Shown piece after piece: positions 1-9,332 of a stretch of DNA of 64,000 nucleotides. Under the pieces are notes generated by a model. It was not told the origin of the DNA, did not search any database, and was given only the letters and a program-made list of their open reading frames with translations. The translations under genes were made by a program, and so were the position numbers. The DNA comes from WHSW01 sp963769945. Lineage in GTDB: Bacteria; Actinomycetota; Thermoleophilia; Solirubrobacterales; 70-9. Position 1 is the first letter of the stretch; every line of letters begins with the position of its first letter. Location: the NCBI GenBank assembly GCA_963769945.1, contig CAVYOA010000004.1, positions 1-64,000 on the forward strand, in the 5' to 3' direction.

Positions 1-510
1 GTCCGCCACCGCCTCGAGGCGCCGGTCGAAGCCGATCAGCGAACGCACGACGACCACCACGAATGAGATCGAGAACATGATGTGCGCGATCAGCAGCGTC
101 TGGAAGCCGAGCGGGATCGCGTAGACGATGAACATCGACAGCAGCGCGGCGCCGATCACGATCTCGGGCGACGCCATCGGCAGGATGATGAGCAGGTTCG
201 CGGCCTTCCGTCCGCGGAACTGATGGCGCACCAGCGCGATCGCCATCGCGGTGCCGATCGCTGTCGCGACTAGCGCCGCCAGCGCCGCCAGCTCGAGCGA
301 GGTGAGCATCGACTCGTTCAGCTCCGAGATCGAGAACGCGTCCTTCCAGTACTCGAAGGTGAACCCGGAGTCGATGCCGAAGGTGAGCTTGCCCGGCGTG
401 TCGGCGAAGCTGAACACCGCGATGACGAAGATCGGGATCAGCATGTACGCGGCCGCCAGGCCGGCGAAGATGACGAGCCCGTTGCGCTTCAGCCAAGCCC
501 AGGCAGCCAT
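1..510 (-). CDS. ABC transporter permease, PotC-like (partial)
   Basis: This is one of two membrane permeases of a polyamine-type (spermidine/putrescine) ABC importer. About 170 residues are visible from the start, and the C-terminus lies beyond the left edge. The N-terminus MAAWAWLKRNG leads into a membrane helix at about residues 9-28. Further hydrophobic segments follow near 65-85, 98-118 and 132-155, as in the BPD_transp_1 fold. The EAA loop that contacts the ATPase is cut off. The ATG shares one base with the TGA of the upstream permease gene (TGATG), so the two are probably translationally coupled. It is the last gene of the ATPase / binding protein / permease / permease operon on the minus strand. 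The family call is firm, while the exact substrate is inferred. Confidence 0.85.
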   Translation of the reverse strand, partial: MAAWAWLKRNGLVIFAGLAAAYMLIPIFVIAVFSFADTPGKLTFGIDSGFTFEYWKDAFSISELNESMLTSLELAALAALVATAIGTAMAIALVRHQFRGRKAANLLIILPMASPEIVIGAALLSMFIVYAIPLGFQTLLIAHIMFSISFVVVVVRSLIGFDRRLEAVAD

Positions 511-1380
511 CAGTCCTCGTCGTCGGCGCCCATGAACGCCTCGGTCCCCGCGAGCCTGATGTAGACCAGCACGGTGATCAGGATCGCGCCCATCATCATG
601 AACGAGAGCGCCGCGGCCTCCGGGTAGTTGCGCTCGACCAGGTATAGGGATTGGATCTTGTTGCCGATCATCGCCTGGCCGGTACCACCGAGCAGCGCCG
701 CGTTGACGTAATCGCCGAACGCCGGGATGAAGGTGAGCAGGACGCCGGCGATGATCCCGGGAGTGGTCAGGGGCAGGGTCACCTTCATGAAGGTCGTCCG
801 CGCGGAGGAGTAGAGGTCGCGGGCCGCCTCGTGCAGGCGGTCATCGAGCTGCTCGAGGCTGGCGTAGAGAGGCAGGATCATGAACGGGAGGAAGTTGTAG
901 GTCAGCCCCGCGATCACGGCCCCGCCGGTGGCGAGCACCCGCCCGTCGTCGGGGACGGCGCCGATGAACTGAAGCGCGTCCACCACGGGGCTGCTGTCGC
1001 TGAGGATCGTCTTCCAGGCGATCGTGCGGATCAGGTAGGTGGTGAAGAACGGCGCGATCACCGCGAACAGCAGCAGCAGCCGCCAACGCGGGCTGACCTT
1101 GAAGGCGATCGCGTAGGCGAGGGGGTAGGCGATCAGCAGCGCGAGCAGCGTCGCGATGCCGGAGTACCAGATGGTCCGCAGGATCTGCGCCGCCTCGCCC
1201 CTCCAGCGCCGCGGAGAAGTTCGACCACTCCCAGGTGAACGCGAACCCTCCGCTGGCGAGCGACCCCGAGCGCAGGGCCATCTCGGCCATGAAGTACATC
1301 GGCACGACGAAGAACAGGACCAGCCAGAGCACCCCCGGCCCGAGCAGGCCTGCGGGGACGAGCCGGCGCCGCAACCTCAT
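510..1380 (-). CDS. ABC transporter permease, PotB-like (one frameshift)
   Basis: This is the first permease of the polyamine-type importer. The start MRLRRRLVPAGLLGPGVLW precedes a membrane helix. The reading frame breaks near 1197-1202 in a run of four G on the coding strand; removing one G joins NFSAALEG to EAAQILRTIWYSG. The rest continues to the end with several membrane segments. The EAA-type cytoplasmic loop is recognisable as AARDLYSSARTTFMKVTLPL, with the usual alanine and glycine positions. The end MGADDED overlaps the next permease by one base. The start ATG lies 7 bases after the stop of the binding-protein gene. I regard this as an intact gene with a sequence error; a real pseudogene is the alternative. 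Confidence 0.8.
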
Positions 1381-1387
1381 TGCGTTC

Positions 1388-2524
1388 TCACCCCGAGACG
1401 ATGTCCTCGAACTCCGAGGTGATCTCCTCGGTGCTCTCGACGGGCGGGTTGAGCTGCGTCGTGCATTTCGAGGTGAACTCGTCGTCGGGGAAGATCAGTG
1501 GGTTGGCGGACTGCTTGTTGCCCTCCTTCTCGAAGATCTCCTGGACGCCGTCGACCGGTGTCACATAGCCGATGAAGTCGGTGATCGGCGCTCACTTCCG
1601 GCTCGTAGACGTAGTTCATGTACTCCAGAGCAGCCGCCTGGTTCGGCGCACCGACCGGTATCACCATGTTGTCGGTCCAGAGCATGCAGCCCTCGTCCGG
1701 CATCACCCACTCGGCGTCGGGGTTGGAGATCAGGTAGGCGTCGCCCGACCAGCCGATCGACGCCACCGAGTTGCCGCTGGTGATGTCCTCGGTGTAGTCG
1801 TTGCCGGTGAAGCGGCGGATCTGTCCTCGATCCGCTGCCTCGCGGATCTTCTCGACGGCTGCGAGCCACTCCTCGGTGGTCGCCTCGGCCGGGTCGATGC
1901 CGTTGGCCTTCGTTGCCGAGCGGCACCGTGTCGCGCATCTCGGTCAGCATGGTCACCCGCCCCTCGTACTTCGGGTCGAAGAGGTCGTTGATCGAGGTGA
2001 TGTTGGGCGCCTGGGCCTTGCCGACGCAGATCCCGGTCATGCCGCTCTGCCACGGAATCGCGTAATCGCGTTCGGGGTCGAATTCGGGGCTGGGGAGCTC
2101 GGCCGGAGGTTCTCGAACACCGTCGGGGTCGTCCATGATCGAGCTTGTAGAGGTAGCCGAGGTCGTACATCTGCTTCGCCATCCAGTCGGTCGACGATGA
2201 CGATGTGCGATCGCCGGACTCCCCCGGCGTCGAGCTGCGGGCTGCACCTTGCCGAAGAACTCGGCATTGTCGTTGATGTCTTCGATGTACTTGATCTCGA
2301 CGCCGGTCGGTCGGTGCACTGGGCAAGGCGGGTTGATCGTCGCCGGGGTCGATGTAGACCGGCCAGTTCGAGATCATCAGCTCGCCGGTGACCGTGCGCC
2401 GCCCTCGGCCGTCTCGACGTTGCCGCGTCGTGCTCGCGCCGGCTTCCAGTCCGACGACGCCGCCGCATGCCGCAAGGGCGAGGGACGTGACCAATACCGC
2501 CGTGGCGGCGCTCAGCTTGCGCAA
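1388..2524 (-). CDS. Extracellular polyamine-type solute-binding protein, PotD-like (multiple frameshifts)
   Basis: This is the binding lipoprotein of the importer. A TTG start at 2524 follows a GGAGGCAGGAG ribosome site. The first residues (LRKLSAATAVLVTSLALAACGG) form a lipoprotein signal with lipobox LAAC. The mature part is recovered only by moving between frames. ELMISNWPVYIDP is the typical opening of PotD-family proteins; then come YAIPWQSGMTGICVG, WSGDAYLISNPDAEWVMPDEG, AALEYMNYVYEPE and a C-terminal stretch ending EFEDIVSG. I count about six or more breaks, with coding signal resuming each time. The start overlaps the end of the ATPase gene by 13 bases. Family assignment is good. The exact residue sequence is unreliable, so ligand prediction from it would be unsafe. 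Confidence 0.75.
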
Positions 2525-3709
2525 CGCGACTCCTGCCTCCTTGAGCTGGCTCTGCGACCGGGGCGGGAGGCCTCGGACTCCCTGACTACATGGGTGTGCT
2601 CGGGCGCCCATGAGAGACGCACCGGGGCTCCGCCTACCGGGCAGCCGTCTCGCGCTCGGCTCGCGGCGTTGGGCACGAGGACGGTCATCGTCACGTCGTC
2701 TCCGAGGCCGACGACGATCTGAGTCGCGGTGCCGAGGATAGACCGAGCTCTCGATCACTGCCCCGCACGCTGAAGGCCAGCCGTCTGGCGACCCGGAGTC
2801 GCCAGCGTCGGTTTCGAAGCTTCTCGGGGCGCACCACGGCGTGGCAGCGATCGCCGGCGTCGAGGCCGTCGACGGCCGCGTCGACCTCGATTCCGGTAGT
2901 CGAGACGTACCCGTTGCGCGCTCGCCTGATTTCGCCCCCACGGTGCCCGGGCATCAGATTGGAGACGCCGATGAAGCCGGCGACGAAGGTGGTGGTCGGG
3001 CGCTCGTAGACCTCGTCGGGCGGTCGCGACCTGCTCGATTTCGGCCGCGGTTCATGACCGCGATGCGGTCCGACATCGTCAGCGCCTCCTCTTGGTCGTG
3101 GGTGACGTAGACGAAGGTGATGCCGACGTCGCGCTGGATCTGCTTCAGCTCGAATCTGCAGCTCCTTGCGCAGCTTCAGGTCGAGCGCGCCGAGTGGCTC
3201 GTCGAGCAGCAGCACCTTCGGCAGGTTGACACGAGCGCCCGCGCCAGGGCGACGCGCTGCTGCATCCCGCCGGAGAGCTGATTGGGCCGGCGGTTGGCCT
3301 CGGCCGAGAGGCCGACGCGCTCGAGCTCGGTTGCGACGCGGGTCCCGAATCTCTGCGGGTCGACGCGCTGGCGCTTGAGGCCGTAGGCGACATTTTCGGC
3401 GACGCTCATGTGAGGGAACAGCGCGTAGCTTTGGAAGACCGTGTTCGTCGGTCGCTTGTGCGGCGGCAGTCCGGCGACGCGGTGCCCTCGATCTGGATCT
3501 TGCCGGCCGTCGGCCGCTCGAATCCCGCGATCATTCGCAGCGTTGTCGTCTTGCCGCAGCCCGACGGCCCGAGCAGGGTGAAGAACTCGCCCGGCGCGAT
3601 CTCGAGGTCGAGGTCGTCGCACCGCGACGAACTCGCCGAAGCTCTTGCTCACACCGTCGAGGCGCACGCTCGGCTCGCTCAATGCACCGGTCCTCTCCCG
3701 AGTGGACAA
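2512..3709 (-). CDS. Polyamine-type ABC transporter ATPase, PotA-like (multiple frameshifts)
   Basis: This is the ATP-hydrolysing subunit of the importer and the first gene of the operon. Visible motifs are VRLDGVSKSFGEFVAV at the start, the Walker A region in a shifted frame near 3560, and the Q-loop NTVFQSYALFPHMSV. After these come the ABC signature LSGGMQQRVALARAL and the Walker B plus D-loop LLLDEPLGALDLKLR, then a C-terminal TOBE-type region ending GGAPVRLSWAPEHTHVV. Breaks occur near 3620, 3490, 3225, 3150, 3020 and 2740. The order of all motifs is correct for PotA, so the gene is probably whole. The ATG at 3709 faces a 223-base divergent region shared with the transaminase gene. Confidence 0.8.
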
Positions 3710-3754
3710 ATGTCTTCGTGCACGGACGCCGCTCAGGCTAACTGCGATGTCAAC

Positions 3755-3802
3755 CGTTGTGCAAGGGGCGATTCTCCCAAAACGTCCAGAGGCGTTGTGC
3801 GA
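3755..3802. promoter_or_regulatory. Candidate direct-repeat operator in the divergent pot/transaminase region
   Basis: Two near-identical decamers, CGTTGTGCAA (3755-3764) and CGTTGTGCGA (3793-3802), lie 38 bases apart on the same face between the divergent ATPase (3709) and transaminase (3933) genes. A PucR-family regulator is encoded just downstream, which would fit control of both directions. This is a weak pattern seen by eye; no promoter boxes were assigned with confidence here. Confidence 0.25.
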
Positions 3803-3932
3803 TCAGTACAAACGTGGCGCTTGAAATTGAACCGAATCCAGGTTGTCGGCGCGGATCTGGCCGGGTAGGGTTGTACGGAACGTCGAGACGGGTGGACTAC
3901 GAGGCCTAGAGCCGGAGGAGTGAGCGATAGCC

Positions 3933-5393
3933 ATGGCAGCGACCGACACCGCGATTACCACCGCAGCGGGGACGAGGCTCCAAGAGGCGGCAAAGCGTCA
4001 TCTGTGGATGCATTTCACCCGCATGGGTGCCTATGCGGATGGCGGCGAGGTGCCGATCATCGTCCGCGGTGAGGGCGCCTACGTCTGGGACGAGCACGGT
4101 AAGCGCTATCTCGACGGGCTCTCGGGGCTGTTCGCCGTCAACGCCGGCCATGGTCGCACCGAGATCGGTGAGGCGATGGCCCGCCAGGTCGCAGAGCTCG
4201 ACTTCGTCACCGTGTGGAGCTACGCGCATCCGCGCGCGATCGAGCTCGCCGAGCGGATCGCCCACCTGGCACCCGGCGACCTCAACCGGGTCTTTTTCAC
4301 CTCCGGTGGCTCCGAAGCCGTCGAGTCGGCGATCAAGCTCGTGCGCGCCTACCACCAACGCACCGGCAACCCGCGCAAGATCAAGTTTCTCAGCCGCGAG
4401 GTCGCCTATCACGGGACGACGCTTGGAGCGCTGCAGGCGACCGGGATCACGGCCCTTCGCAGCGACTTCGAGCCCTTGGTGCCCGGCGGGATCAAGGCGC
4501 CGAATACAAACAGCTACCACTGGCCCGACGACCGCGACCCGCTCTGGGCCGCTGATCAGATCGAGGAGAAGATCGTCTTCGAGGGCCCGGAGACGGTCGC
4601 CGCCGTGATCCTCGAGCCGTTGCAGAACGCCGGCGGCTGCATCCCGCCGCAGGAGGGCTATTTCCAGCGGGTGCGCGAGATCTGTGACCGCCACAACGTG
4701 CTCTTGGTCTCCGACGAGGTGATCTGCGCCTGGGGGCGGCTCGGTCACTTCTTCGGCTGCGAGCGCTACGGCTATCAGCCCGACATCGTCACCAGCGCGA
4801 AGGCGCTGACCTCCGCGCACGTGCCGATGGGGGCGATGATCGCCTCAGACCGCGTCTTCGAGCCGTTTGCCTCGGGAACGGAGTCGTTTACTCACGGCTT
4901 CACCTTCGGCGGCCACCCGGTCGCCGCTGCCGCCGCCCTGGCCAACATCGACATCTTCGAGCGCGAGGATCTCTGCGGCCACGTGCTGCGAAAGCAGGAC
5001 GAGTTTCGCGGCATGCTCGAGGGCCTGCGCGACATCCCGATCGTCGGCGACGTGCGCGGCGACGGCTTCTTTCACGCGATCGAGCTGGTCTCCGATCAGG
5101 AGACGAAGGCGGGGTTCAGCGACGAGGAATCGGAGTGGCTGCTGCGCGGCTATCTCTCGGGGGAGCTCTACAGCCGCGGCTTGATCTGCCGCGCCGACGA
5201 CCGCGGCGACCCGGTGTTGCAGCTCTCGCCGCCGCTGATCTGCGACACCGAGCAGTTCGATGAGATCGAGAGTGTTCTGCGTCCCGTCCTGACCGAGGCG
5301 TGGGACCGGTTCTCCGCGCGGTCGCCAACGTCTGCGGCCACCAGGACCGAGACAAGGATTTCGCGATCGGCAGCCGATGGGGGATCGCCCTGA
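3933..5393 (+). CDS. Class III (omega-amino acid/putrescine-type) aminotransferase
   Basis: This is a PLP-dependent fold-type I transaminase of 486 residues that moves a terminal amino group to an acceptor, in close relatives usually pyruvate. The PLP lysine is Lys290 in VTSAKALTS and the cofactor aspartate is Asp261 in VSDEVICAWGR. FFTSGGSEAVESAIKL (about residues 125-140) is the phosphate-binding region of the family. The length and the N-terminal HFTRMGAYADGGEVPII resemble omega-amino acid:pyruvate and putrescine aminotransferases. It is divergent from a polyamine-type importer and is followed by a PucR regulator and alanine dehydrogenase. That context supports putrescine or a related amine as substrate, with pyruvate converted to alanine. 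GGAGGAG lies 14 bases before the ATG. Beta-alanine or taurine transamination remains possible. Confidence 0.9.
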   Translation: MAATDTAITTAAGTRLQEAAKRHLWMHFTRMGAYADGGEVPIIVRGEGAYVWDEHGKRYLDGLSGLFAVNAGHGRTEIGEAMARQVAELDFVTVWSYAHPRAIELAERIAHLAPGDLNRVFFTSGGSEAVESAIKLVRAYHQRTGNPRKIKFLSREVAYHGTTLGALQATGITALRSDFEPLVPGGIKAPNTNSYHWPDDRDPLWAADQIEEKIVFEGPETVAAVILEPLQNAGGCIPPQEGYFQRVREICDRHNVLLVSDEVICAWGRLGHFFGCERYGYQPDIVTSAKALTSAHVPMGAMIASDRVFEPFASGTESFTHGFTFGGHPVAAAAALANIDIFEREDLCGHVLRKQDEFRGMLEGLRDIPIVGDVRGDGFFHAIELVSDQETKAGFSDEESEWLLRGYLSGELYSRGLICRADDRGDPVLQLSPPLICDTEQFDEIESVLRPVLTEAWDRFSARSPTSAATRTETRISRSAADGGSP

Positions 5394-5412
5394 GCGATTG
5401 CGAGGCCCGACA

Positions 5413-6993
5413 ATGATGCTGACAGTCGGAAGCTTGGTCGAGGAATGTGGCTTGAAGCTGGCCGTCGGCGAGTCAGGCGCCTCCAACCCTGTCCGCTGGG
5501 TCCACATTTCCGAGCACGAGGATCCGACCCCCTGGCTCTCGGGCGGTGAGGTCCTGCTGACGACGGGTTACAACCTCGGCTCACCCGCCAAGCAACGCCG
5601 CTACGTCGAGTTGCTCGCCGGCAAGGAGATCGCCGGCCTCGGTTTCGGCACAGGCTTCGACCACAAGCGCCTGCCAAAGGCTCTGCTTGATGCCGCAATG
5701 GCCCACGGCATGCCGCTGTTCGAGGTTCCATATGAGATGCCGTTCATCGCGATCAACGAGCGCGCCGCGGCCCACCTGGTCAACGAGCAGTTCAACGTGC
5801 TCGACCGAGGCGCCCAGGTGCATGAACGGCTCGAGCGGTTGGTGATCGAGGGCCGAGGGCTGGAGGAGGTCCTCGCCTCAACCGCATCCGCAATCGGGGG
5901 CGCGGCGATCGTTTTCGACGCCCGCGGTCGCGAGCTCTCCCGCGGCCTCAACGGCGCCTCGCCGCGGCCCGAGGACGCCTCGGCGCTGTCGGCTGAACTC
6001 GCAGCCTACGTCCCGAACGGCTCGCTGGCACCGTTCGCGCCCGAGAAGCACTTCGCCGGTCGTGCGCTTGCCGTGCCCGTTCCCGGTCGGCGTGGAGGCG
6101 ACCCCGTCGCCTGGCTCGGAGTCGTCGCGGAGGAGGCCGCGCTCGGCGAGTTCGAGCGTCTGTGTGCGCGCCAAGCCGCGATGGTGGTCGGGCTTGAGTT
6201 GATGCGGGAGCGCATTGTCAACGAGACCGAGCGCCGGCTCGCCGGCGATCTGCTGGCCGACGCACTCGGCGACCGCCTAGAGGTCGAAGAGCTTCGCGGC
6301 AGGCTGCGACCTTTCGGCATCAACGGCGAGGCCGCTGTCTTGGTATTCGACCTCGAAGACCCGCCGAGCGCGGAGCAGACGCTCGAGTCGGCTCTCGCAG
6401 AAGCAGGCGTCCCGGCGCTGGTTGCGACCAGTGCTGTCGCCGGCAAGCCCTTCCTCTGCGCAGTTGTTGACACCCATGACGCGGATCCGCTGGGCATGGC
6501 GCGTCGTGCGCGCGAGGCGCTCTCGGGCGGACCAGCGGGCGATGGCGTTCGCGCCGCGGCCAGTCGCCCGGTCGGAGTTGGCTCCCTTCGCCGTGCGTTT
6601 CACGAGGCGCGCTGCGCGCTCGAGGCGACCTCGGTGGTTGGCGGCGATGCCCCCGACGTTGCCTCCTATCGCGACCTCGGCGCCTTCACGCTGCTGCTTT
6701 CGCTGCAAGACGATGACGCCCTGCGCCTCTACAGCGACGGCCTTCTGGAGCCAATCGAGCGAACCGAAGGCGAGTATGGCGGCGAGCTGCTGCGCTCGCT
6801 CGAGGCGTTCATCGAGAACAACGGCAACTGGGAACGCGCCGCGCGCCAGCTCTACTGCCATCGCCACACCCTTCGCTACCGAATCCGAAAGATCGAGGAG
6901 CTGACCGGCCGCGACCTGGCTCGGGCCACCGACAGGATCGAGCTTTGGCTGGCCTTGCGGGCGCGGGAGTTGGTCAGGGGGAGCGTGTCGTGA
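5413..6993 (+). CDS. PucR-family transcriptional regulator
   Basis: This is a regulator of about 526 residues. The N-terminus MLTVGSLVEECGLKLAVG starts the PucR sensory domain (PF07905 type, about residues 1-125). A GAF/GGDEF-like middle region follows. The C-terminal helix-turn-helix of the HTH_30 type is at about 460-520: LEAFIENNGNWERAARQLYCHRHTLRYRIRKIEEL with the conserved N..W...A..L..HR.TLRYR pattern, broken here only for quotation. I chose the ATG pair at 5413/5416, preceded by GAGG, over an earlier in-frame ATG at 5377 that would overlap the transaminase. Its stop overlaps the alanine dehydrogenase start by four bases. Family members control purine, amino acid or polyamine catabolism, and here it probably controls its neighbours. 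Confidence 0.88.
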   Translation: MMLTVGSLVEECGLKLAVGESGASNPVRWVHISEHEDPTPWLSGGEVLLTTGYNLGSPAKQRRYVELLAGKEIAGLGFGTGFDHKRLPKALLDAAMAHGMPLFEVPYEMPFIAINERAAAHLVNEQFNVLDRGAQVHERLERLVIEGRGLEEVLASTASAIGGAAIVFDARGRELSRGLNGASPRPEDASALSAELAAYVPNGSLAPFAPEKHFAGRALAVPVPGRRGGDPVAWLGVVAEEAALGEFERLCARQAAMVVGLELMRERIVNETERRLAGDLLADALGDRLEVEELRGRLRPFGINGEAAVLVFDLEDPPSAEQTLESALAEAGVPALVATSAVAGKPFLCAVVDTHDADPLGMARRAREALSGGPAGDGVRAAASRPVGVGSLRRAFHEARCALEATSVVGGDAPDVASYRDLGAFTLLLSLQDDDALRLYSDGLLEPIERTEGEYGGELLRSLEAFIENNGNWERAARQLYCHRHTLRYRIRKIEELTGRDLARATDRIELWLALRARELVRGSVS

Positions 6994-8168
6994 AAGTAGG
7001 CGTTCCTACAGAGATCAAGTCCGACGAGTACCGCGTGGCGATCACGCCGATCGGCGTCCGTGAGCTCACAGAGCGCGGTCACGAGGTGCTGGTACAGGCG
7101 GGGGCGGGCGAGGGCAGCGCGATCTTCGACGCCGACTACGAGGCCCAGGGCGGGCGCATCGTGGCCACGGCCGAAGACGTCTTCGGCGAGGCCGAGATGG
7201 TGCTCGGCGTCAAGGAGCCGCAGCCCGGGGAGGTGGCGATGCTACGCGAGGGCCAGACCCTGTTTACCTACCTTCACCTGGCGCCGGCGCCGGAGCTGAC
7301 CAAGGGCTTGTGCGACTCGGGTGCGACCTGTGTCGCCTACGAGACGGTCGAGGACAAGCTCGGGCGCCTGCCGTTGTTGGCGCCGATGTCGGAGGTCGCC
7401 GGCAAGATCGCTACCCAAGCTGGCGCGTTCATGCTCGAGCGCCCGCTCGGCGGTCGAGGGATTCTGCTCGGCGGCGTCCCGGGGGTCCCCGCCGGCAACG
7501 TGATGATCATCGGCGGCGGCGCGGTCGGCATGCACGCGGCCTTCGTCGCGATCGGAATGGAGGCAGACGTTTTCGTCTACGACGTCTCGCTGGAGAAGTT
7601 GCGCGAGCTCGATGTCGCCTTTGGCGGCCGTGCGGCGACGGTCTACAGCTCAACCCTCTCGATCGAGGAACGCCTGCCCGACATGGATCTGGTGATCGGC
7701 GGAGTGCTCGTCCACGGAGCACGCGCACCGCACGTGATCACCCGCAAGCAGCTTGCGCTGATGAAGCCCCAGGCGGTGCTCGTCGACGTCGCCATCGACC
7801 AGGGCGGCTGCTTCGAGACATCCCGGCCGACCACCCACGGCGATCCCACCTACGAGGTCGACGGGATCATCCACTACTGCGTCACGAACATGCCCGGCGC
7901 CGTGCCGATCACCTCAACCTACGCGCTCACGAACGCGACGCTGCCGTTCGTACTCGCGCTCGCCGAGCACGGCGTCGCTGAAGCCGCTCGCCGAGACCCC
8001 GGCCTCAAGCTCGGAATCAACGTCGCCAAGGGCCACGTGGCGCACCCCGCAGTCGCCGCGGGTGTCGGCATGGACTACGTCCCGCCCGAGCAGCTGCTCG
8101 ATATCGGCACCCCCGATCAGGACGGAGCGTCGGCGGGGGCGACGGCCTCGCACGCCATAACTGGCTAG
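6990..8168 (+). CDS. ald: Alanine dehydrogenase
   Basis: This NAD-dependent enzyme interconverts L-alanine and pyruvate plus ammonium. The protein has 392 residues, slightly longer than the usual ~371. The N-terminus MKVGVPTEIKSDEYRVAITP is characteristic. The catalytic lysine lies in GVKEPQ (about residue 74) and the catalytic histidine in TYLHLAPA (about 95). The Rossmann glycine motif GGGAVGMHAA is near 173. A GTG start at 6990 overlaps the PucR stop (GTGA), with GGGGGAG just upstream; a longer upstream extension would run through the PucR C-terminus. Next to a pyruvate-type transaminase, it can regenerate pyruvate from alanine and release the amino nitrogen as ammonium. Confidence 0.95.
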   Translation: MKVGVPTEIKSDEYRVAITPIGVRELTERGHEVLVQAGAGEGSAIFDADYEAQGGRIVATAEDVFGEAEMVLGVKEPQPGEVAMLREGQTLFTYLHLAPAPELTKGLCDSGATCVAYETVEDKLGRLPLLAPMSEVAGKIATQAGAFMLERPLGGRGILLGGVPGVPAGNVMIIGGGAVGMHAAFVAIGMEADVFVYDVSLEKLRELDVAFGGRAATVYSSTLSIEERLPDMDLVIGGVLVHGARAPHVITRKQLALMKPQAVLVDVAIDQGGCFETSRPTTHGDPTYEVDGIIHYCVTNMPGAVPITSTYALTNATLPFVLALAEHGVAEAARRDPGLKLGINVAKGHVAHPAVAAGVGMDYVPPEQLLDIGTPDQDGASAGATASHAITG

Positions 8169-8230
8169 CAAACAGCGACTGAACAACTTGGAGCTGTAGG
8201 CAGCTAACGGGGGTACTACAGCGTCATGGC

Positions 8231-8260
8231 AAGCGGGCCGGGCGAGAGCCCGGCCCGCTT
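8231..8260. terminator. Bidirectional hairpin terminator
   Basis: A perfect 13-bp inverted repeat with a GAGA tetraloop (8231-8243 and 8248-8260) lies between the ends of the convergent alanine dehydrogenase and thioesterase genes. The arm is AAGCGGGCCGGGC. The AA/TT ends give a short U-tract in both directions, so it can stop transcription from both sides. Confidence 0.8.
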
Positions 8261-8265
8261 CGCGT

Positions 8266-9141
8266 TCAGGTCTTCGCGCCGAGCAGCAACCCGAGCTGGC
8301 GCGACTGGGCGATCAGGGTGCCGTCGGGCGCCCACAGCTCGCCGTCTTCGTTGAAGAAGCCGTCGCGGATGTACTGACTGCGAAAGTGCCCGAGCAGCAG
8401 AGAGTCGGGCTGGGGCAGTGGCGAGCGGAAATGGATCGTGAGGTCGATCGTCGGCGCCGGCGCGAGCTCGGACAACCGTGGCCACGGCGCCGGAAACCAG
8501 GCATCGGCGAGCACGGCGATCGCCAGCGCGTCGAGCGGCCGGCGCTCGAGCAATCCAAGCCAGCCACCCGTCTCGGCATTGTCGGAGCGACTCCACGGCG
8601 GATCGCCGAAGCGGTGCTGCATCGAAAGCCGCTCCGTAAACGGCGGCGGATCGGCCCGCGGAAACTCGTCCGAGCCGCCCCGACCTCGCTCAGCGACAGC
8701 TTCCGGGTCACCGTTCGCCGTTTGCTGCCGCTCGGTCAGGGGCGAGCGGCGGGCTTCGTCGGGCGGCTCGACGTCGGGCATTGGCGCCTCATTGAGCAGC
8801 GGCCCCTCCCACGCCACCGAGTAGGCGGCAAGCGCGAGAGCGATCAGCTTTCCGTCCTGCGAGAGGCGGCCGCTGACCGTCGAAAGCGAGCGTCCCTGGC
8901 GTTCGACCGTGGCTTCGACGTTCACGGGCCCGGCACTCGGCGCCCGCAGGAAATGAGCGGTGACCGAGCGCGCTGTGCGGTGTTCGTCGGCGACCGCGAG
9001 CTCGAGGCCGCGCATCAGGATCGCCATCACGTAGCCGCCAAGCGGTCCGCGCGGCGTGTCCCATCCGGGCTGAATCTCGCCGGTCCAGGATCGCTCGCCG
9101 GCCGGCTCGAGCGCGGTGGCGGCGTCGAAGGTCGTCCCCAT
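8266..9141 (-). CDS. Acyl-CoA thioesterase-like double hotdog protein
   Basis: This protein of about 291 residues is of the TesB-like / 4HBT_3 type, which hydrolyses acyl-CoA to acid and CoA. Seen: WTGEIQPGWDTPRGPLGGYVMAIL near the N-terminus with the first hotdog helix glycines, then SVTAHFLRAPSAGPVNVEATV. The second half has IDLTIHFRSPLPQPDSLLLGHF and ends DGTLIAQSRQLGLLLGAKT, as in the family. I chose ATG 9141 (MGTTFDAATALEP) over ATG 9168 because it starts directly before the domain; both are possible. It is the last gene of the minus-strand catabolic run and could release a CoA-bound product. Substrate unknown. Confidence 0.8.
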   Translation of the reverse strand: MGTTFDAATALEPAGERSWTGEIQPGWDTPRGPLGGYVMAILMRGLELAVADEHRTARSVTAHFLRAPSAGPVNVEATVERQGRSLSTVSGRLSQDGKLIALALAAYSVAWEGPLLNEAPMPDVEPPDEARRSPLTERQQTANGDPEAVAERGRGGSDEFPRADPPPFTERLSMQHRFGDPPWSRSDNAETGGWLGLLERRPLDALAIAVLADAWFPAPWPRLSELAPAPTIDLTIHFRSPLPQPDSLLLGHFRSQYIRDGFFNEDGELWAPDGTLIAQSRQLGLLLGAKT

Positions 9142-9332
9142 CAGCGGCGCAACTCTAGCTGCGGCCACTCAGCGATCTCGGCCGGCGGGTCCTGTCGGCG
9201 AGGACTCCCGCTGGCGTCCTCGGCTTCGCCTGCGGGCGGCCAACGGGAGGCCCTCCCTCGCCGCCACCCGCCGGTGAGCTCGGCAGGGATCCCGCAACGA
9301 CCGTGCGCGCCGCAAGGGTCCGGGCCGAAGCG

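Noticed and set aside
1388..2524. Programmed frameshifting or pseudogene decay of the first pot operon
   Set aside because: The breaks are too many, lack slippery-site structure, occur across unrelated genes and are mostly single extra bases, so sequence error is the simpler explanation.
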